A stretch of DNA of 64,000 bases from Bradyrhizobium guangzhouense. GTDB taxonomy: Bacteria > Pseudomonadota > Alphaproteobacteria > Rhizobiales > Xanthobacteraceae. Below the pieces are notes generated by a model that was given only the letters and a program-made list of their open reading frames with translations, searched no databases and was not told where the DNA came from. Where the stretch lies: positions 3,596,001 to 3,660,000 of the forward strand of contig NZ_CP030053.1 in NCBI RefSeq assembly GCF_004114955.1, written 5' to 3'. The translations under genes and the position numbers were made by a program. Of the stretch, positions 51,953 to 60,301 are shown one piece after another (position 1 is the first letter of the stretch; the number at the start of each line of letters is the position of its first letter).

Positions 51953-52212
51953 CCGTGTCTTCTTTCATCTACGGTCTGTGCGCGGCGACTTCGGCTGTTT
52001 GCGCCGGGATGCTGCTCGGTGCCTACCGCCGGAACAAGTATCGGTTGCTGTTGTGGAGTGGGCTTTGCTTCGTCGGCCTCGCCCTGAACAACGTCATTCT
52101 GGTCCTCGACAAGGTGATATTGCCTGACGTCGACCTCTCGTCGCTGCGCTTGCTGGTTGCGCTGATCGCGATGACCGTACTGCTCTACGGGTTGATCTGG
52201 GACGTCGAATGA
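51949..52212 (+). CDS. Small membrane protein (DUF5985-like), first of a pair
   Basis: 87 residues from ATG 51949; GTG 51955 has a better SD distance to GGGGGG. Three hydrophobic segments are seen: SFIYGLCAATSAVCAGMLLG, LLLWSGLCFVGLALNNVIL and LRLLVALIAMTVLLYGLIWD. Its overall length and layout match the next gene, so the two are probably paralogues. I recall this type as DUF5985, which is not verified. Overlaps on both sides by 4 bp tie it into one operon. Confidence 0.65.
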   Translation: MTVSSFIYGLCAATSAVCAGMLLGAYRRNKYRLLLWSGLCFVGLALNNVILVLDKVILPDVDLSSLRLLVALIAMTVLLYGLIWDVE

Positions 52213-52478
52213 TGACGAGCAACTTGTCTGCGGTTCTCTCCGGTGCAGTAGCGATGGCTTCGTTCGCGACGACGCTGTTCTTCGTAAGGTTCTGGCGCCA
52301 AACCTCGGACGTCTTCTTCCTGCTGTTCGCCCTGGCGTTCGCGATCGACGCCGTCTCCCGTGCGGCGCTCGGATTGACTCACGTTTCGAACGAGATCGAA
52401 CCGATGTTCTACCTCCTGAGGCTCGCAATGTTTGCGCTGATCATCGCGGCGATCTCAGTCAAGAACCGGTCGCGCTGA
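52209..52478 (+). CDS. Small membrane protein (DUF5985-like), second of a pair
   Basis: 89 residues from ATG 52209 (or 52212). Three hydrophobic segments: LSGAVAMASFATTLFFVRFW, SDVFFLLFALAFAIDAVSRA and FYLLRLAMFALIIAAISVK. A conserved-looking FWRQTSDVFFLLFALAFAID stretch parallels YRRNKYRLLLWSGLCFVGLA of the previous gene. Stop at 52478 is followed after 2 bp by the trehalose-synthase start. Function unknown. Confidence 0.65.
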   Translation: MMTSNLSAVLSGAVAMASFATTLFFVRFWRQTSDVFFLLFALAFAIDAVSRAALGLTHVSNEIEPMFYLLRLAMFALIIAAISVKNRSR

Positions 52479-52480
52479 GC

Positions 52481-54766
52481 ATGCCCTTCCGTTTCTGGGA
52501 TTTCCTGCGATTCGGCGTCTTCGGGGTCGGTGTCGCCTTGATCGTCGCGTTCGGCATCTCCCCATTCGCTGGCGGGATCGTTCAGCAATGGTCGCGCAGC
52601 GACGTGGAGACGCGATCAAGGCTCGTCTTCAATGCGATCCAGCCCTTTCTCGATCGCGACATCGAGGATCAATCCTGGGATAGCCTGAACGATCTTTTCG
52701 GGAGGGTGGCGCAGGATAAGAAGATCCTGGCGGTCGGCTTCTGCAGTCATACCGGAACACTGATTGCGCCGACTCCGGAAATGCCCGAAAGTTTTCGTTG
52801 CGAGAATATCGCAAGGTCCGAAAATGAAAGCTTTTCGGACGTCGCGGCTGGCGGCCGGCGGATTCTCGTGGCGGCATTCCCCGTCAACACGACCAGGGGT
52901 CGATCCCATCTCGTGATACTGACCGATTTGAGCTTTGCCAGCGCGCGCTCGAGTCAGGTCTTGGCCTATGTGCTTGCATCGCTCGCCAGCGTCGTGCTGG
53001 TTCTGACGGTCGGTACCATCATCTTTGCCGTGTTCATGCTGAGGAGTTGGATGGGTTCGCTTAGGCGGGCGGTCGATGAGGTGCGCCTGGGCACGGCAGG
53101 GGCGCATCCTTCGGCCGCGAGCTCGGCCATGGATCGCGAGATCCACAAGCTGCTGCGGCGGACGGAAGACTTCACCTTGGCCCATCAAATCGATTGGACG
53201 CCGAAAGCCCTCCAGGAACTACTGCACGGCGCGTTGCCGGGCGCCGAGGTTTTGGTGGTCTCGAACCGTGAGCCCTATATCCACAACCGGCAGGGTGACG
53301 AGATCGTCGTGCAGCGGCCGGCCAGCGGCCTCGTCTCCGCTCTCGAGCCTATCATGCGCGCCTGCGGCGGTACCTGGGTTGCGCACGGAAGCGGCTCGGC
53401 GGACCGGGAGACGGTCGATGCAAACGGCAGAATAAGGGTTCCGGAGGGGACGCCTGCCTACACGTTGCGTCGCGTCTGGATCTCGGATGCAGAGCAGGAC
53501 GGCTACTACTACGGTTTCGCCAACGAAGGATTGTGGCCGCTCTGTCACATCGTGTTCGTGCGGCCGTCTTTCCGGGCGGACGATTGGCGGGCATATCGGG
53601 AGATAAATCAGCGCTTCGCCGACGCGGTGGTCGCGGAGTCGCGGACCGAGGATCCGGTCGTCCTGGTTCAGGACTATCATTTCGCCCTGGTGCCAAAAAT
53701 GATCCGTCAACAGCTGCCGAAGGCAACAATCATTGCGTTTTGGCACATCCCCTGGCCCAACGCCGAGACGTTCAGCATCTGTCCCTGGCGAAGGGAAATC
53801 ATCGAGGGAATGCTGGGCAGCACCATTTTCGGGTTTCACACGCAGTTTCATTGCAACAATTTCGTCGAGTGCGTCGATCGGTTCGTGGAGAGCCGGATCG
53901 ACCGCGAGGTGCAGGCCGTCAGTCTCGGCGGCCACGAGACCAGGATCCGCGCTTATCCAATTTCGATCGAATGGCCTCCCAGTGCACTCGGAAGCGTGCC
54001 GGCGCGTGACAAGTGTCGCGCGGACGTTCTGAAGGACTTCGGCCTCGCCGCGGGAACGAAGCTGATCGTCGGCATTGAGCGGTTTGACTACACCAAGGGC
54101 ATACCGGACCGCATGAAGGCGATCGACGCGCTTTTGACGCGAGATCCCTCCTGGAAGGGACGGCTCGCATTTATTCAGGTCGCGGCCCCGACGCGGAGCA
54201 AGCTCGACACCTATTCAAGTCTGCAGTCCGAAGCGAAAAGCCTCGCGGACGCCATCAATACCCGCCATCGCGACGGGCAGGCGCCCATCCACCTGGTGGC
54301 GCGGCACTACGAATCCACTGACGTCTTCAAGCTGTTTCGCGCCGCCGATGTCTGTGTCGTCAGCAGCCTGCACGATGGTATGAACCTCGTCGCCAAGGAA
54401 TTCGTCAGTTCTCGCGACGACAACGCCGGTGTGCTCGTTCTCTCCAGCTTCACTGGGGCGTCGCGCGAGCTGTCGGAGGCGTTGATCGTCAATCCCTATG
54501 ACACGGAGGAACTCGCAGCCGCGATCAAGAGGGCGATGACCATGCCTCTGGAAGAGCAGGTCGAACGCATGAAGCTGATGCGACAGCAGGTCAGGGAGAA
54601 CAATGTCTACCGGTGGGCAGGCACTATGCTGGTCGACGCGGCGCGAAGCCGCACGCGAGAGCGAATTCTCGGTTTGACGGAAACCGGCGAAAGCTCGCGC
54701 TCGATGACGCCAGCTGCGCGAACGTCCAGGCCCAAGCCTCCGGCCAGGATCCAGATTGGCGGTTGA
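52481..54766 (+). CDS. Membrane-anchored trehalose-6-phosphate synthase with sensor-like N-terminal domain
   Basis: 761 residues. TM1 (about 11-33) and TM2 (about 161-187) flank a periplasmic region of about 125 residues ([20 protein letters not shown], then [18 protein letters not shown]), laid out like a histidine-kinase or chemoreceptor sensor. A HAMP-like linker ([18 protein letters not shown]) leads to a full GT20 domain (about 256-730). Catalytic and substrate residues of OtsA are kept: [22 protein letters not shown] (His400), [17 protein letters not shown] (Arg534, Lys539) and [17 protein letters not shown] (Asp632, Glu640). It should join UDP-glucose and glucose-6-phosphate at the cytoplasmic face. 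No trehalose-6-phosphate phosphatase is nearby. Ordinary OtsA is about 470 residues and soluble. Confidence 0.85.
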   Translation: MPFRFWDFLRFGVFGVGVALIVAFGISPFAGGIVQQWSRSDVETRSRLVFNAIQPFLDRDIEDQSWDSLNDLFGRVAQDKKILAVGFCSHTGTLIAPTPEMPESFRCENIARSENESFSDVAAGGRRILVAAFPVNTTRGRSHLVILTDLSFASARSSQVLAYVLASLASVVLVLTVGTIIFAVFMLRSWMGSLRRAVDEVRLGTAGAHPSAASSAMDREIHKLLRRTEDFTLAHQIDWTPKALQELLHGALPGAEVLVVSNREPYIHNRQGDEIVVQRPASGLVSALEPIMRACGGTWVAHGSGSADRETVDANGRIRVPEGTPAYTLRRVWISDAEQDGYYYGFANEGLWPLCHIVFVRPSFRADDWRAYREINQRFADAVVAESRTEDPVVLVQDYHFALVPKMIRQQLPKATIIAFWHIPWPNAETFSICPWRREIIEGMLGSTIFGFHTQFHCNNFVECVDRFVESRIDREVQAVSLGGHETRIRAYPISIEWPPSALGSVPARDKCRADVLKDFGLAAGTKLIVGIERFDYTKGIPDRMKAIDALLTRDPSWKGRLAFIQVAAPTRSKLDTYSSLQSEAKSLADAINTRHRDGQAPIHLVARHYESTDVFKLFRAADVCVVSSLHDGMNLVAKEFVSSRDDNAGVLVLSSFTGASRELSEALIVNPYDTEELAAAIKRAMTMPLEEQVERMKLMRQQVRENNVYRWAGTMLVDAARSRTRERILGLTETGESSRSMTPAARTSRPKPPARIQIGG

Positions 54767-54944
54767 TGCAAGCGGCCCCGTCTCAGCGATAGTTTTGCCT
54801 CGGTTCCACGCGTGGTTGAGGCGCCTGCGCTACTTTGCCACAATGCAGCTCGGTGACCGGAGACTAATTTGCGCAAGGGTCCGCCATTGCTTCGTTGCGG
54901 AGGCCATCGTTGTGCCGATTGTGACTTAAGGATTTGTGCGGGAC

Positions 54945-55712
54945 ATGTTCGATCCCACCACATCGAAGCCTGTCGGTGGCGCGAATTCGACGCGGCGCAC
55001 GGTGCAGAATGCGATTTTGGCGACCTTGCCAGAGCAGCAATTTGCATTGTTTCGGCCGCACCTGAGGGCTGTGCCGCTGAAGCTGAACGAGGTTCTCCAG
55101 GATGCGTTGCGCTATCCGGATGCTGCTTACTTCATCGAATCAGGCGTTGTTTCTCGCATGGTGCGGACGGCGAGGGATGGTCCTGTCGAAGTGGCGGTTG
55201 TCGGGAAGTTCGGCTTTGTCGGCGTGTCCCTGGTGCTGGGAGCGAAGCAAACGATACAGCGAAGCGTCGTCCGCGTTCCTGGCAGCGCCCTGCGCATAGA
55301 TGCCGACGCGTTTCGCGATATCCTGCAACAGAGTCCGCAAACGCGCGAACACTTGCTCAGATACGTGCAATTATTGCTCGCGTTGAATGCCCAGATCGCC
55401 TTGTGCAATGCCAGGCACGATATTTCCGAGCGCGTGGCGCGATGGATGCTCCTCGCCCAGGATCGGATCGGGGGCGACCGCATTCCCGTGACGCACGGAC
55501 TGATCGCCACGGCTCTCGGCGTCAGGCGGCCGGGGGTGTCGAAAGCTTTGTCGGACCTGGAAGCGAATGGCATCATCACGGGAGGGCGCGGCAGCATTCG
55601 CATCCGGGACATGGAAAGGCTCCGCGGACAGGCCTGCGAATGCGAACGAATTCTGAAAGATCGCTTCCGCGTCTTTCGCGACATGCCTCATTACCATCAT
55701 CGCGTCGTGTAG
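54945..55712 (+). CDS. Crp/Fnr-family transcriptional regulator
   Basis: 255 residues from ATG 54945; GTG 54936 is also possible. A cyclic-nucleotide-binding-type beta-barrel (about 35-150) includes AYFIESGVVSRMVRTARDGP and VAVVGKFGFVGVSLVLGAKQ. A long dimer helix leads to a helix-turn-helix (THGLIATALGVRRPGVSKAL, then SDLEANGIITGGRG). It lacks an N-terminal Cys cluster, so it is not an oxygen-sensing Fnr. It is downstream of the trehalose-synthase unit on the same strand but 178 bp away, so it is probably transcribed separately. Confidence 0.85.
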   Translation: MFDPTTSKPVGGANSTRRTVQNAILATLPEQQFALFRPHLRAVPLKLNEVLQDALRYPDAAYFIESGVVSRMVRTARDGPVEVAVVGKFGFVGVSLVLGAKQTIQRSVVRVPGSALRIDADAFRDILQQSPQTREHLLRYVQLLLALNAQIALCNARHDISERVARWMLLAQDRIGGDRIPVTHGLIATALGVRRPGVSKALSDLEANGIITGGRGSIRIRDMERLRGQACECERILKDRFRVFRDMPHYHHRVV

Positions 55713-55793
55713 TGCGGGTTCGACGTCTGAGACCGTGTTGGCCGTCGCACGTTCCGCGCGACAGCCGCCGTAGGCGATGAAGCCATAAAGCCA

Positions 55794-56990
55794 TTACGCC
55801 ACGCGCCGTGCCGCCCCGACCTTGGTCAAGATCTCGTCGAGACAACAGATCATCTCGGCAATCTCGGCCTTCGTGACGTTCAGCGCCGGCATGAAGCGCA
55901 AACTGTCGAGTTGCGGCGCGTTGAGCAGCACGCCGGCCTCGAACGCCTGCGCGACGATGCCGGGCGCGATCGGCAGCTTGAGGTCGAGTGCGAGCAACAG
56001 GCCGCGGCCGCGCACGCCGCCGAGGCCATGCCGCGCCGAGACCTTCTGCAGCTCGCTCTCCAGCAGCAGCCCGCTCTCGGTGACCTGCTTCAGGAAGTCC
56101 GGCTTGCCGGCCTGTTCGAGCACCGCAAGTCCCGCCGCGCACATCACCGGGTTGCCGTTGAACGTGCCGCCCTGGTCGCCGTGCGCGAAGCAGGAGGCAC
56201 GTTCGGTCGCGAGCAGCGCCGCGAGCGGCACGCCGCCGCCAATGCCCTTGCCGAGCGTCATGATGTCGGGCGCAATTCCCGCGTGCTCATAATGGAAGAG
56301 CTTTCCGGTCCGGCCCATGCCGGTCTGGATCTCGTCGAAAATGAGCAGCAGACCGTGCGCCTCGGTCAGTGCGCGCAGCTCCCGCAGGAACTGGTCGGTC
56401 GCGGGCCACACGCCGGACTCACCCTGGATCGGCTCCAGCATCACGGCGACGGTGTTGCCGTTGATCAGTGTCTCGACCGAGGCGATGTCGTTCAGCTTTG
56501 CCTTCTTGAAGCCTGATACTTTCGGTTCGAACAGCGGCTCGAACGCCTTCTTGCCCGAGGCCGACATCGTCGCCAGCGTCCGGCCGTGGAAGCCGCCTTC
56601 GAAGCTGATGATCTCGAACGCGCCGCCTCTGTGCATACTGCCATATTTGCGCGCGAGCTTGATCGCGCCCTCGTTGGCCTCTGCGCCCGAATTGGCAAAG
56701 AACACCTGGTCGAACGCGCTGGTCTCGACGAGTGCCTGTGCGAGCTTGAGGCTCGGCTCGTTGTAGAAGGCCGGGCTCGGCGTCAGCAGCCGCTTGGCCT
56801 GTGACGCAAGCGCGTCCACAACAACAGGCGGGGAGTGGCCGAGGCAGTTCACGGCCCAGCCCTGCACGAAATCGAGATAGCGCTTGCGGCTGTCGTCCCA
56901 GAGGTATGAGCCGGCGCCGCGGACGAACACGGCTTTTGGCCGTGCAGTGATGTCCATCAGCGCGTCATACGGATGGGTGGCGGTGGTCAT
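55794..56990 (-). CDS. argD: ArgD: acetylornithine aminotransferase-family enzyme
   Basis: 398 residues from ATG 56990 with SD AGAGGAG. PLP fold type [36 protein letters not shown], the PLP-contacting Asp219 in [13 protein letters not shown] and the Schiff-base Lys248 in [15 protein letters not shown]. Size and motifs fit N-acetylornithine transaminase of arginine synthesis, though related omega-aminotransferases cannot be excluded by motif alone. No argF lies next to it. The 205-bp leader encodes an arginine-rich peptide followed by a terminator (57049-57195), which supports arginine-dependent control. The frame is open through the leader, but the SD fixes the start. Confidence 0.88.
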   Translation of the reverse strand: MTTATHPYDALMDITARPKAVFVRGAGSYLWDDSRKRYLDFVQGWAVNCLGHSPPVVVDALASQAKRLLTPSPAFYNEPSLKLAQALVETSAFDQVFFANSGAEANEGAIKLARKYGSMHRGGAFEIISFEGGFHGRTLATMSASGKKAFEPLFEPKVSGFKKAKLNDIASVETLINGNTVAVMLEPIQGESGVWPATDQFLRELRALTEAHGLLLIFDEIQTGMGRTGKLFHYEHAGIAPDIMTLGKGIGGGVPLAALLATERASCFAHGDQGGTFNGNPVMCAAGLAVLEQAGKPDFLKQVTESGLLLESELQKVSARHGLGGVRGRGLLLALDLKLPIAPGIVAQAFEAGVLLNAPQLDSLRFMPALNVTKAEIAEMICCLDEILTKVGAARRVA

Positions 56991-57048
56991 GTCGAACTCC
57001 TCTTGAGGCATGAAGGTGAGGGCAGGCGAAAAGGGGACGCGAAAACCA

Positions 57049-57079
57049 AGAAGGCCGCACTTTGCGGGTGCGGCCTTCT
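57049..57079 (-). terminator. Attenuator terminator in the argD leader
   Basis: On the minus strand, AGAAGGCCGCAC (57079-57068) and GTGCGGCCTTCT (57060-57049) form a perfect 12-bp stem with loop CCGCAAA, followed by TGGTTTTC. It starts 26 nt after the leader-peptide stop and ends 58 nt before argD. A smaller hairpin, GCTGAA/TTCAGC (57110-57105 with 57096-57091), covers the leader stop codon. Confidence 0.75.
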
Positions 57080-57105
57080 CGAAAACTGAAGCTGAATTTA
57101 CTGGT

Positions 57106-57195
57106 TCAGCGGCGTCGTCGGACATGGCGCAACCCATCATCGTCGCTGGAGCGACGACGGAAAGCTGCGCGGCGGTTGGTCCGAGAGTTGATCAT
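57106..57195 (-). CDS. Arginine-rich leader peptide of argD
   Basis: A 29-codon ORF from ATG 57195 to TGA 57106. Eleven of 29 residues are Arg (positions 5, 8, 9, 13-15, 23 and 26-29). It begins [17 protein letters not shown] and ends in four Arg just before the stop (CGA CGA CGC CGC, including two rare CGA). It is followed by the terminator hairpin and then argD. This is the layout of amino-acid leader peptides such as trpL. The predicted -10 ends only 9 nt before the ATG, so the mRNA is probably leaderless or nearly so. Confidence 0.7.
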   Translation of the reverse strand: MINSRTNRRAAFRRRSSDDDGLRHVRRRR

Positions 57196-57204
57196 GGGGC
57201 GCGT

Positions 57205-57233
57205 CCCTACAGCCTGATGGCAGGGTTTGTCAA
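57205..57233 (-). promoter_or_regulatory. Candidate promoter of the argD leader
   Basis: On the minus strand a consensus -35 TTGACA (57233-57228) is followed, after 17 bp, by GTAGGG (57210-57205), or TGTAGG with 16 bp spacing. Transcription would start around 57198-57196, right at the leader-peptide ATG (57195). Confidence 0.5.
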
Positions 57234-57261
57234 GCGGGTCGCTTCCGAGCCATCCGGGCGT

Positions 57262-57903
57262 TCAGGTCAGATGCGCGGCTTCCTCGCTATCCTCGTCCCC
57301 CCAGTCGGCATCCGCAATCGCGCTGTCGATCAGCTCGCCGCGCATCAGCTTGAGCGGCGAATTCCAATACAGCGCGATGTTGTGGAGGGGATCGGTCAGC
57401 ACCTTGAAGCTCCACACCAGTCCTGTGGTGACGCCGCGCGTTGCGAACAGCTGCAGCATGCGCGCCAGTCCTCCGCCGATGCCGATCGCGAGCCAGAGCG
57501 CGCCGACATGACGCACGAAATCGAGGCGACCGGCTGGCGGAGCAAACAGTCCGAACAGCGTCGGATAGGCGTAGAGCGCGATCGGCGCGCTGCCCCACAC
57601 GAGCAAGAGCACGATCTTGCGCGTCTGGTTGTAGCCGACCTTCACCGCTTCCTTGTATTCGTTGCTGACGTCGTTGACCGCGTCGTAGCCGTTCGGCTCG
57701 AAGAAGAAATGCCCGGTCTGCCGCGTCAGCATCGCGAGCCAGCCGACCAATCCGGCGAGCGCCGGATCCCTGAACAGCAGCGCATAGCAGGCCAGGAAGA
57801 TGATCGCGCTGAACAGGTGCAGCGTCTGGTTGACGGTGCTCTGGTGGTAGAAGCGGTAATCGTCGAAGCGCTGCGTGCGCAGCATGTCCGGGAGGCGGCT
57901 CAT
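57262..57903 (-). CDS. Polytopic membrane protein, possibly Mpo1/DUF962-like
   Basis: 213 residues from ATG 57903 (SD GAGG). Four or five membrane helices are seen (LHLFSAIIFLACYALLF, LVGWLAMLTRQTGHFFFEPN, IVLLLVWGSAPIALYAYPTL, VGALWLAIGIGGGLARMLQL). The spaced His residues YHQSTVNQTLH and TGHFFFEPNGYDAVND are reminiscent of DUF962/Mpo1-type di-iron membrane proteins. This is a loose resemblance and not a firm assignment. An acidic tail ends the protein. It lies upstream of the argD leader promoter on the same strand. Confidence 0.6.
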   Translation of the reverse strand: MSRLPDMLRTQRFDDYRFYHQSTVNQTLHLFSAIIFLACYALLFRDPALAGLVGWLAMLTRQTGHFFFEPNGYDAVNDVSNEYKEAVKVGYNQTRKIVLLLVWGSAPIALYAYPTLFGLFAPPAGRLDFVRHVGALWLAIGIGGGLARMLQLFATRGVTTGLVWSFKVLTDPLHNIALYWNSPLKLMRGELIDSAIADADWGDEDSEEAAHLT

Positions 57904-58000
57904 CAATCATCCTCACTCGCGTTGAAAGCGCGCGAGGATTAGGACGAGTCCGTGACCTCTGCGTGAATGCACTATAGTGTCACATTCGCGCGCGAGACGA

Positions 58001-59149
58001 TCACTCGGCGCCGTAACGTGCGAACTCCTCGGCGATGGCGGCATTGATCGCCTTCGCGGCAGCGATGTCGCGCGCGGCGCCTTCAGTGTCGCCCTTCTTT
58101 CGCTTCGCGAGCCCGCGGCCGTAGAGCGAGGAGTCGAGCTTCGGCTTTGCGTTCAGGGCGGTGTCGTAGTCGGCAATCGCCGCGTCGAGATTGCCGAGCT
58201 TCAAATAGGTGAGGGCACGGCTGTCCAGCGTGTAGGGATCGTCCGGTCGCATCCGCAGCGATTGCTCGCAATCGGCCAGCGCGTCCTGCAGCCGACCGAG
58301 GATCGCGCGCGTCATGCAGCGCGAATTGAACACGCCGGCATAGCTCGCATTGGCCTCAAGCGCGTGATCGTAATCCGCAAGCGCCTGCACATAATCATGC
58401 GCGTCGAAATGCATGTTCGCGCGCGCATAGAGATCGCGGTCGTTGTTCGGGTTGAGCTCGATCGACTTGGCAAAATCGGCGAACGCGCGATCGCGATCGC
58501 CGCGGTCGCGAAAGATGCGCGCACGGTTGCCGTAAGCGGGGCCATAGCTCGGATCGAGCTTGATCGACAAGTCGAGATCGGCCAGCGCACGGTCGGCCTC
58601 GCCATGTTCGCGATAGGCCGTGCCCCGGTTGTAAAGGGCGAGCGCGAATTTCGGATCGAGCTTGATCGCCTTGTTGTAATCGGCGAGCGCGCGCTCGTAG
58701 TCGTCCTTGCCGATGTAGGAATTGCCGCGATTGTTGTAGTACCACGCGTCATCGGGAACGAGCTTGATCGCGCGCGTGTAGTCCATGATGGCGTGGTCGC
58801 GGTCGCCGAGATCGTCATGGACGATGCCGCGATTGAACCACGCGGCGGCATCCGTCTCGTCGAGATCGATCGCGCGGTTGAGATCGGCCAGGGCGCGCTC
58901 GGTCTCGCCCTTGCGCCGAAGCATCTCGCCGCGATTGGCGAGCGCGATCGCATTCGACGGATTGGCCTTCAGCACGACCGAGCAACCGGCGAGCCGCTGG
59001 TCGTCATTGACCTTGTCGGAACCGAAGCACCATTGCCGCGCCTGCGCCATTGGTGGGGATTGCGCCGCGGCCGGAAACGTGAGCAGGGTCAATGCGGCGG
59101 CTAGCGCGCGCAGCGCTGGCCGGATATCGATCTTGTGATTGCGTGTCAT
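58001..59149 (-). CDS. Periplasmic TPR-repeat protein
   Basis: 382 residues from ATG 59149. Signal peptide PALRALAAALTLLTFPAAAQ is followed by a two-Cys stretch (ARQWCFGSDKV, LAGCSVVL) and about eight tetratricopeptide repeats in tandem (for example AIALANRGEMLRRKGETERA, WYYNNRGNSYIGKDDYERAL, ALALYNRGTAYREHGEADRA). TPR solenoids act as protein-binding scaffolds. Partners are unknown. The repeats are regular at 34 residues with strong DNA-level similarity between units. Confidence 0.85.
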   Translation of the reverse strand: MTRNHKIDIRPALRALAAALTLLTFPAAAQSPPMAQARQWCFGSDKVNDDQRLAGCSVVLKANPSNAIALANRGEMLRRKGETERALADLNRAIDLDETDAAAWFNRGIVHDDLGDRDHAIMDYTRAIKLVPDDAWYYNNRGNSYIGKDDYERALADYNKAIKLDPKFALALYNRGTAYREHGEADRALADLDLSIKLDPSYGPAYGNRARIFRDRGDRDRAFADFAKSIELNPNNDRDLYARANMHFDAHDYVQALADYDHALEANASYAGVFNSRCMTRAILGRLQDALADCEQSLRMRPDDPYTLDSRALTYLKLGNLDAAIADYDTALNAKPKLDSSLYGRGLAKRKKGDTEGAARDIAAAKAINAAIAEEFARYGAE

Positions 59150-59274
59150 TTGTTTGCTGCGCAGAAACCTATAAGCCTCTAGCGCGTTTGTGATCTCGGA
59201 GCGCGAATTGGTTCGAACCGGAGTTCAGCCGGGACAGACCAAGGGGGACGGGACCATCAAGATAGATTTCAGCC

Positions 59275-60216
59275 TTGTCCGACACGCCTTATCCGATCGA
59301 CCTCGACAGCATTCGCGGCGCATTCCCACCGGGCATCGAGGCGCCGCCTTTGCTGCTGGATTTTGCCGGCTGGCTGAACGGCCGGCCCTGGGGCAGCGTC
59401 GGCTGCTTCTCGCTGCAAGGCCAGTTCTCCGATCAGGCCCCGATCTTCGACGGCAGCCCCTTGCGCGACCGCTTCGCGCTGTTCATGCGGCTGCCTGATG
59501 GTTCGGCCGTCGGCGGCTGGTATGGCGCCGGTCTCGATCGTGACGATCCCCCGATTGTGGGTCTGGGCTCGGAGGGCGATTACGAGTTGCTCGCGCCGTC
59601 CCTCGATGCGCTGCTGACAAAACTGACGTCGCAGCAATTCGACAAGGCCTGGCACGATTTGCGGCCGCATGACGAGGTCGAGCCGCAGACCGTCGAGCTT
59701 GCGCAATGGCTTGCCCGACGCCCGGCCGGCGAACCTGTCGCCTGTGACGACGGGGAGCTGCCTGACTTCCGCGGCTTCGTCGAAAAGTGGAGCCGGGACC
59801 GGGAGGAATATTGGGCCAATCATCGCCTGATGGCCGAACTCGGCTGGCGGCTGGCCGCGCATCTGCCCAAGGGCAAGAACGCCTGGGACAAGACGCATTT
59901 CGAGGTCGCGATATCAGGCAAGCAATATGAGGCGCGCGTGCTGTCGCGCGGACCGCAGCCGTTCGAGGAGGCCGCCTCGATCGAATCCCTGCTGCGCGAT
60001 TTGCGCGAGGAGATGCGGAAGGCGCAGCCCGAGCTTGGCCTGTGGTATGCGATGAAATTCGGCCTCTATGCCGACGGCCGCGTCATGCCGAGTTTCGAAT
60101 ATGACATGCGCCCGACCATCGGCGGTGAGCCGGCGCTGCTCGCTGAGGCCAAGGCCGATCTCGCCCGCGCCCCGCGTCCGGAGCGCTGGGTGCCGAAATG
60201 GCTGGCAGCTGGCTGA
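59275..60216 (+). CDS. Conserved hypothetical protein
   Basis: 313 residues. No ATG or GTG fits, so the start is taken as TTG 59275 (an in-frame TAG lies at 59263). The SD is poor and the start is uncertain. The protein opens with SDTPYPIDLDSIRGAFPPGI and contains LPDGSAVGGWYGAGLDRDDP and PIVGLGSEGDYELLAPSLDA, which vaguely recall SMI1/KNR4 (SUKH)-type modules. A second part has LDALLTKLTSQQFDKAWHDL and PKGKNAWDKTHFEVAISGKQ. No catalytic motif recognised. Cytoplasmic. Confidence 0.6.
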   Translation: MSDTPYPIDLDSIRGAFPPGIEAPPLLLDFAGWLNGRPWGSVGCFSLQGQFSDQAPIFDGSPLRDRFALFMRLPDGSAVGGWYGAGLDRDDPPIVGLGSEGDYELLAPSLDALLTKLTSQQFDKAWHDLRPHDEVEPQTVELAQWLARRPAGEPVACDDGELPDFRGFVEKWSRDREEYWANHRLMAELGWRLAAHLPKGKNAWDKTHFEVAISGKQYEARVLSRGPQPFEEAASIESLLRDLREEMRKAQPELGLWYAMKFGLYADGRVMPSFEYDMRPTIGGEPALLAEAKADLARAPRPERWVPKWLAAG

Positions 60217-60301
60217 TCTCGCCCCGAACGGCACGCAACCCTTAAGTGTTTGGTTAATGATTTCTTGCTAATCATTGCGCCGCTTCGAACGGGGGGAGCG
60301 G

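Noticed and set aside
56991..57140. In-frame N-terminal extension of argD through the leader
   Set aside because: It would translate the terminator hairpin, and a strong SD stands right before ATG 56990.
59651..59666. TGGCAC...TTGC sigma-54-like motif
   Set aside because: The spacer is 3 nt instead of 5 and it lies inside a coding region.
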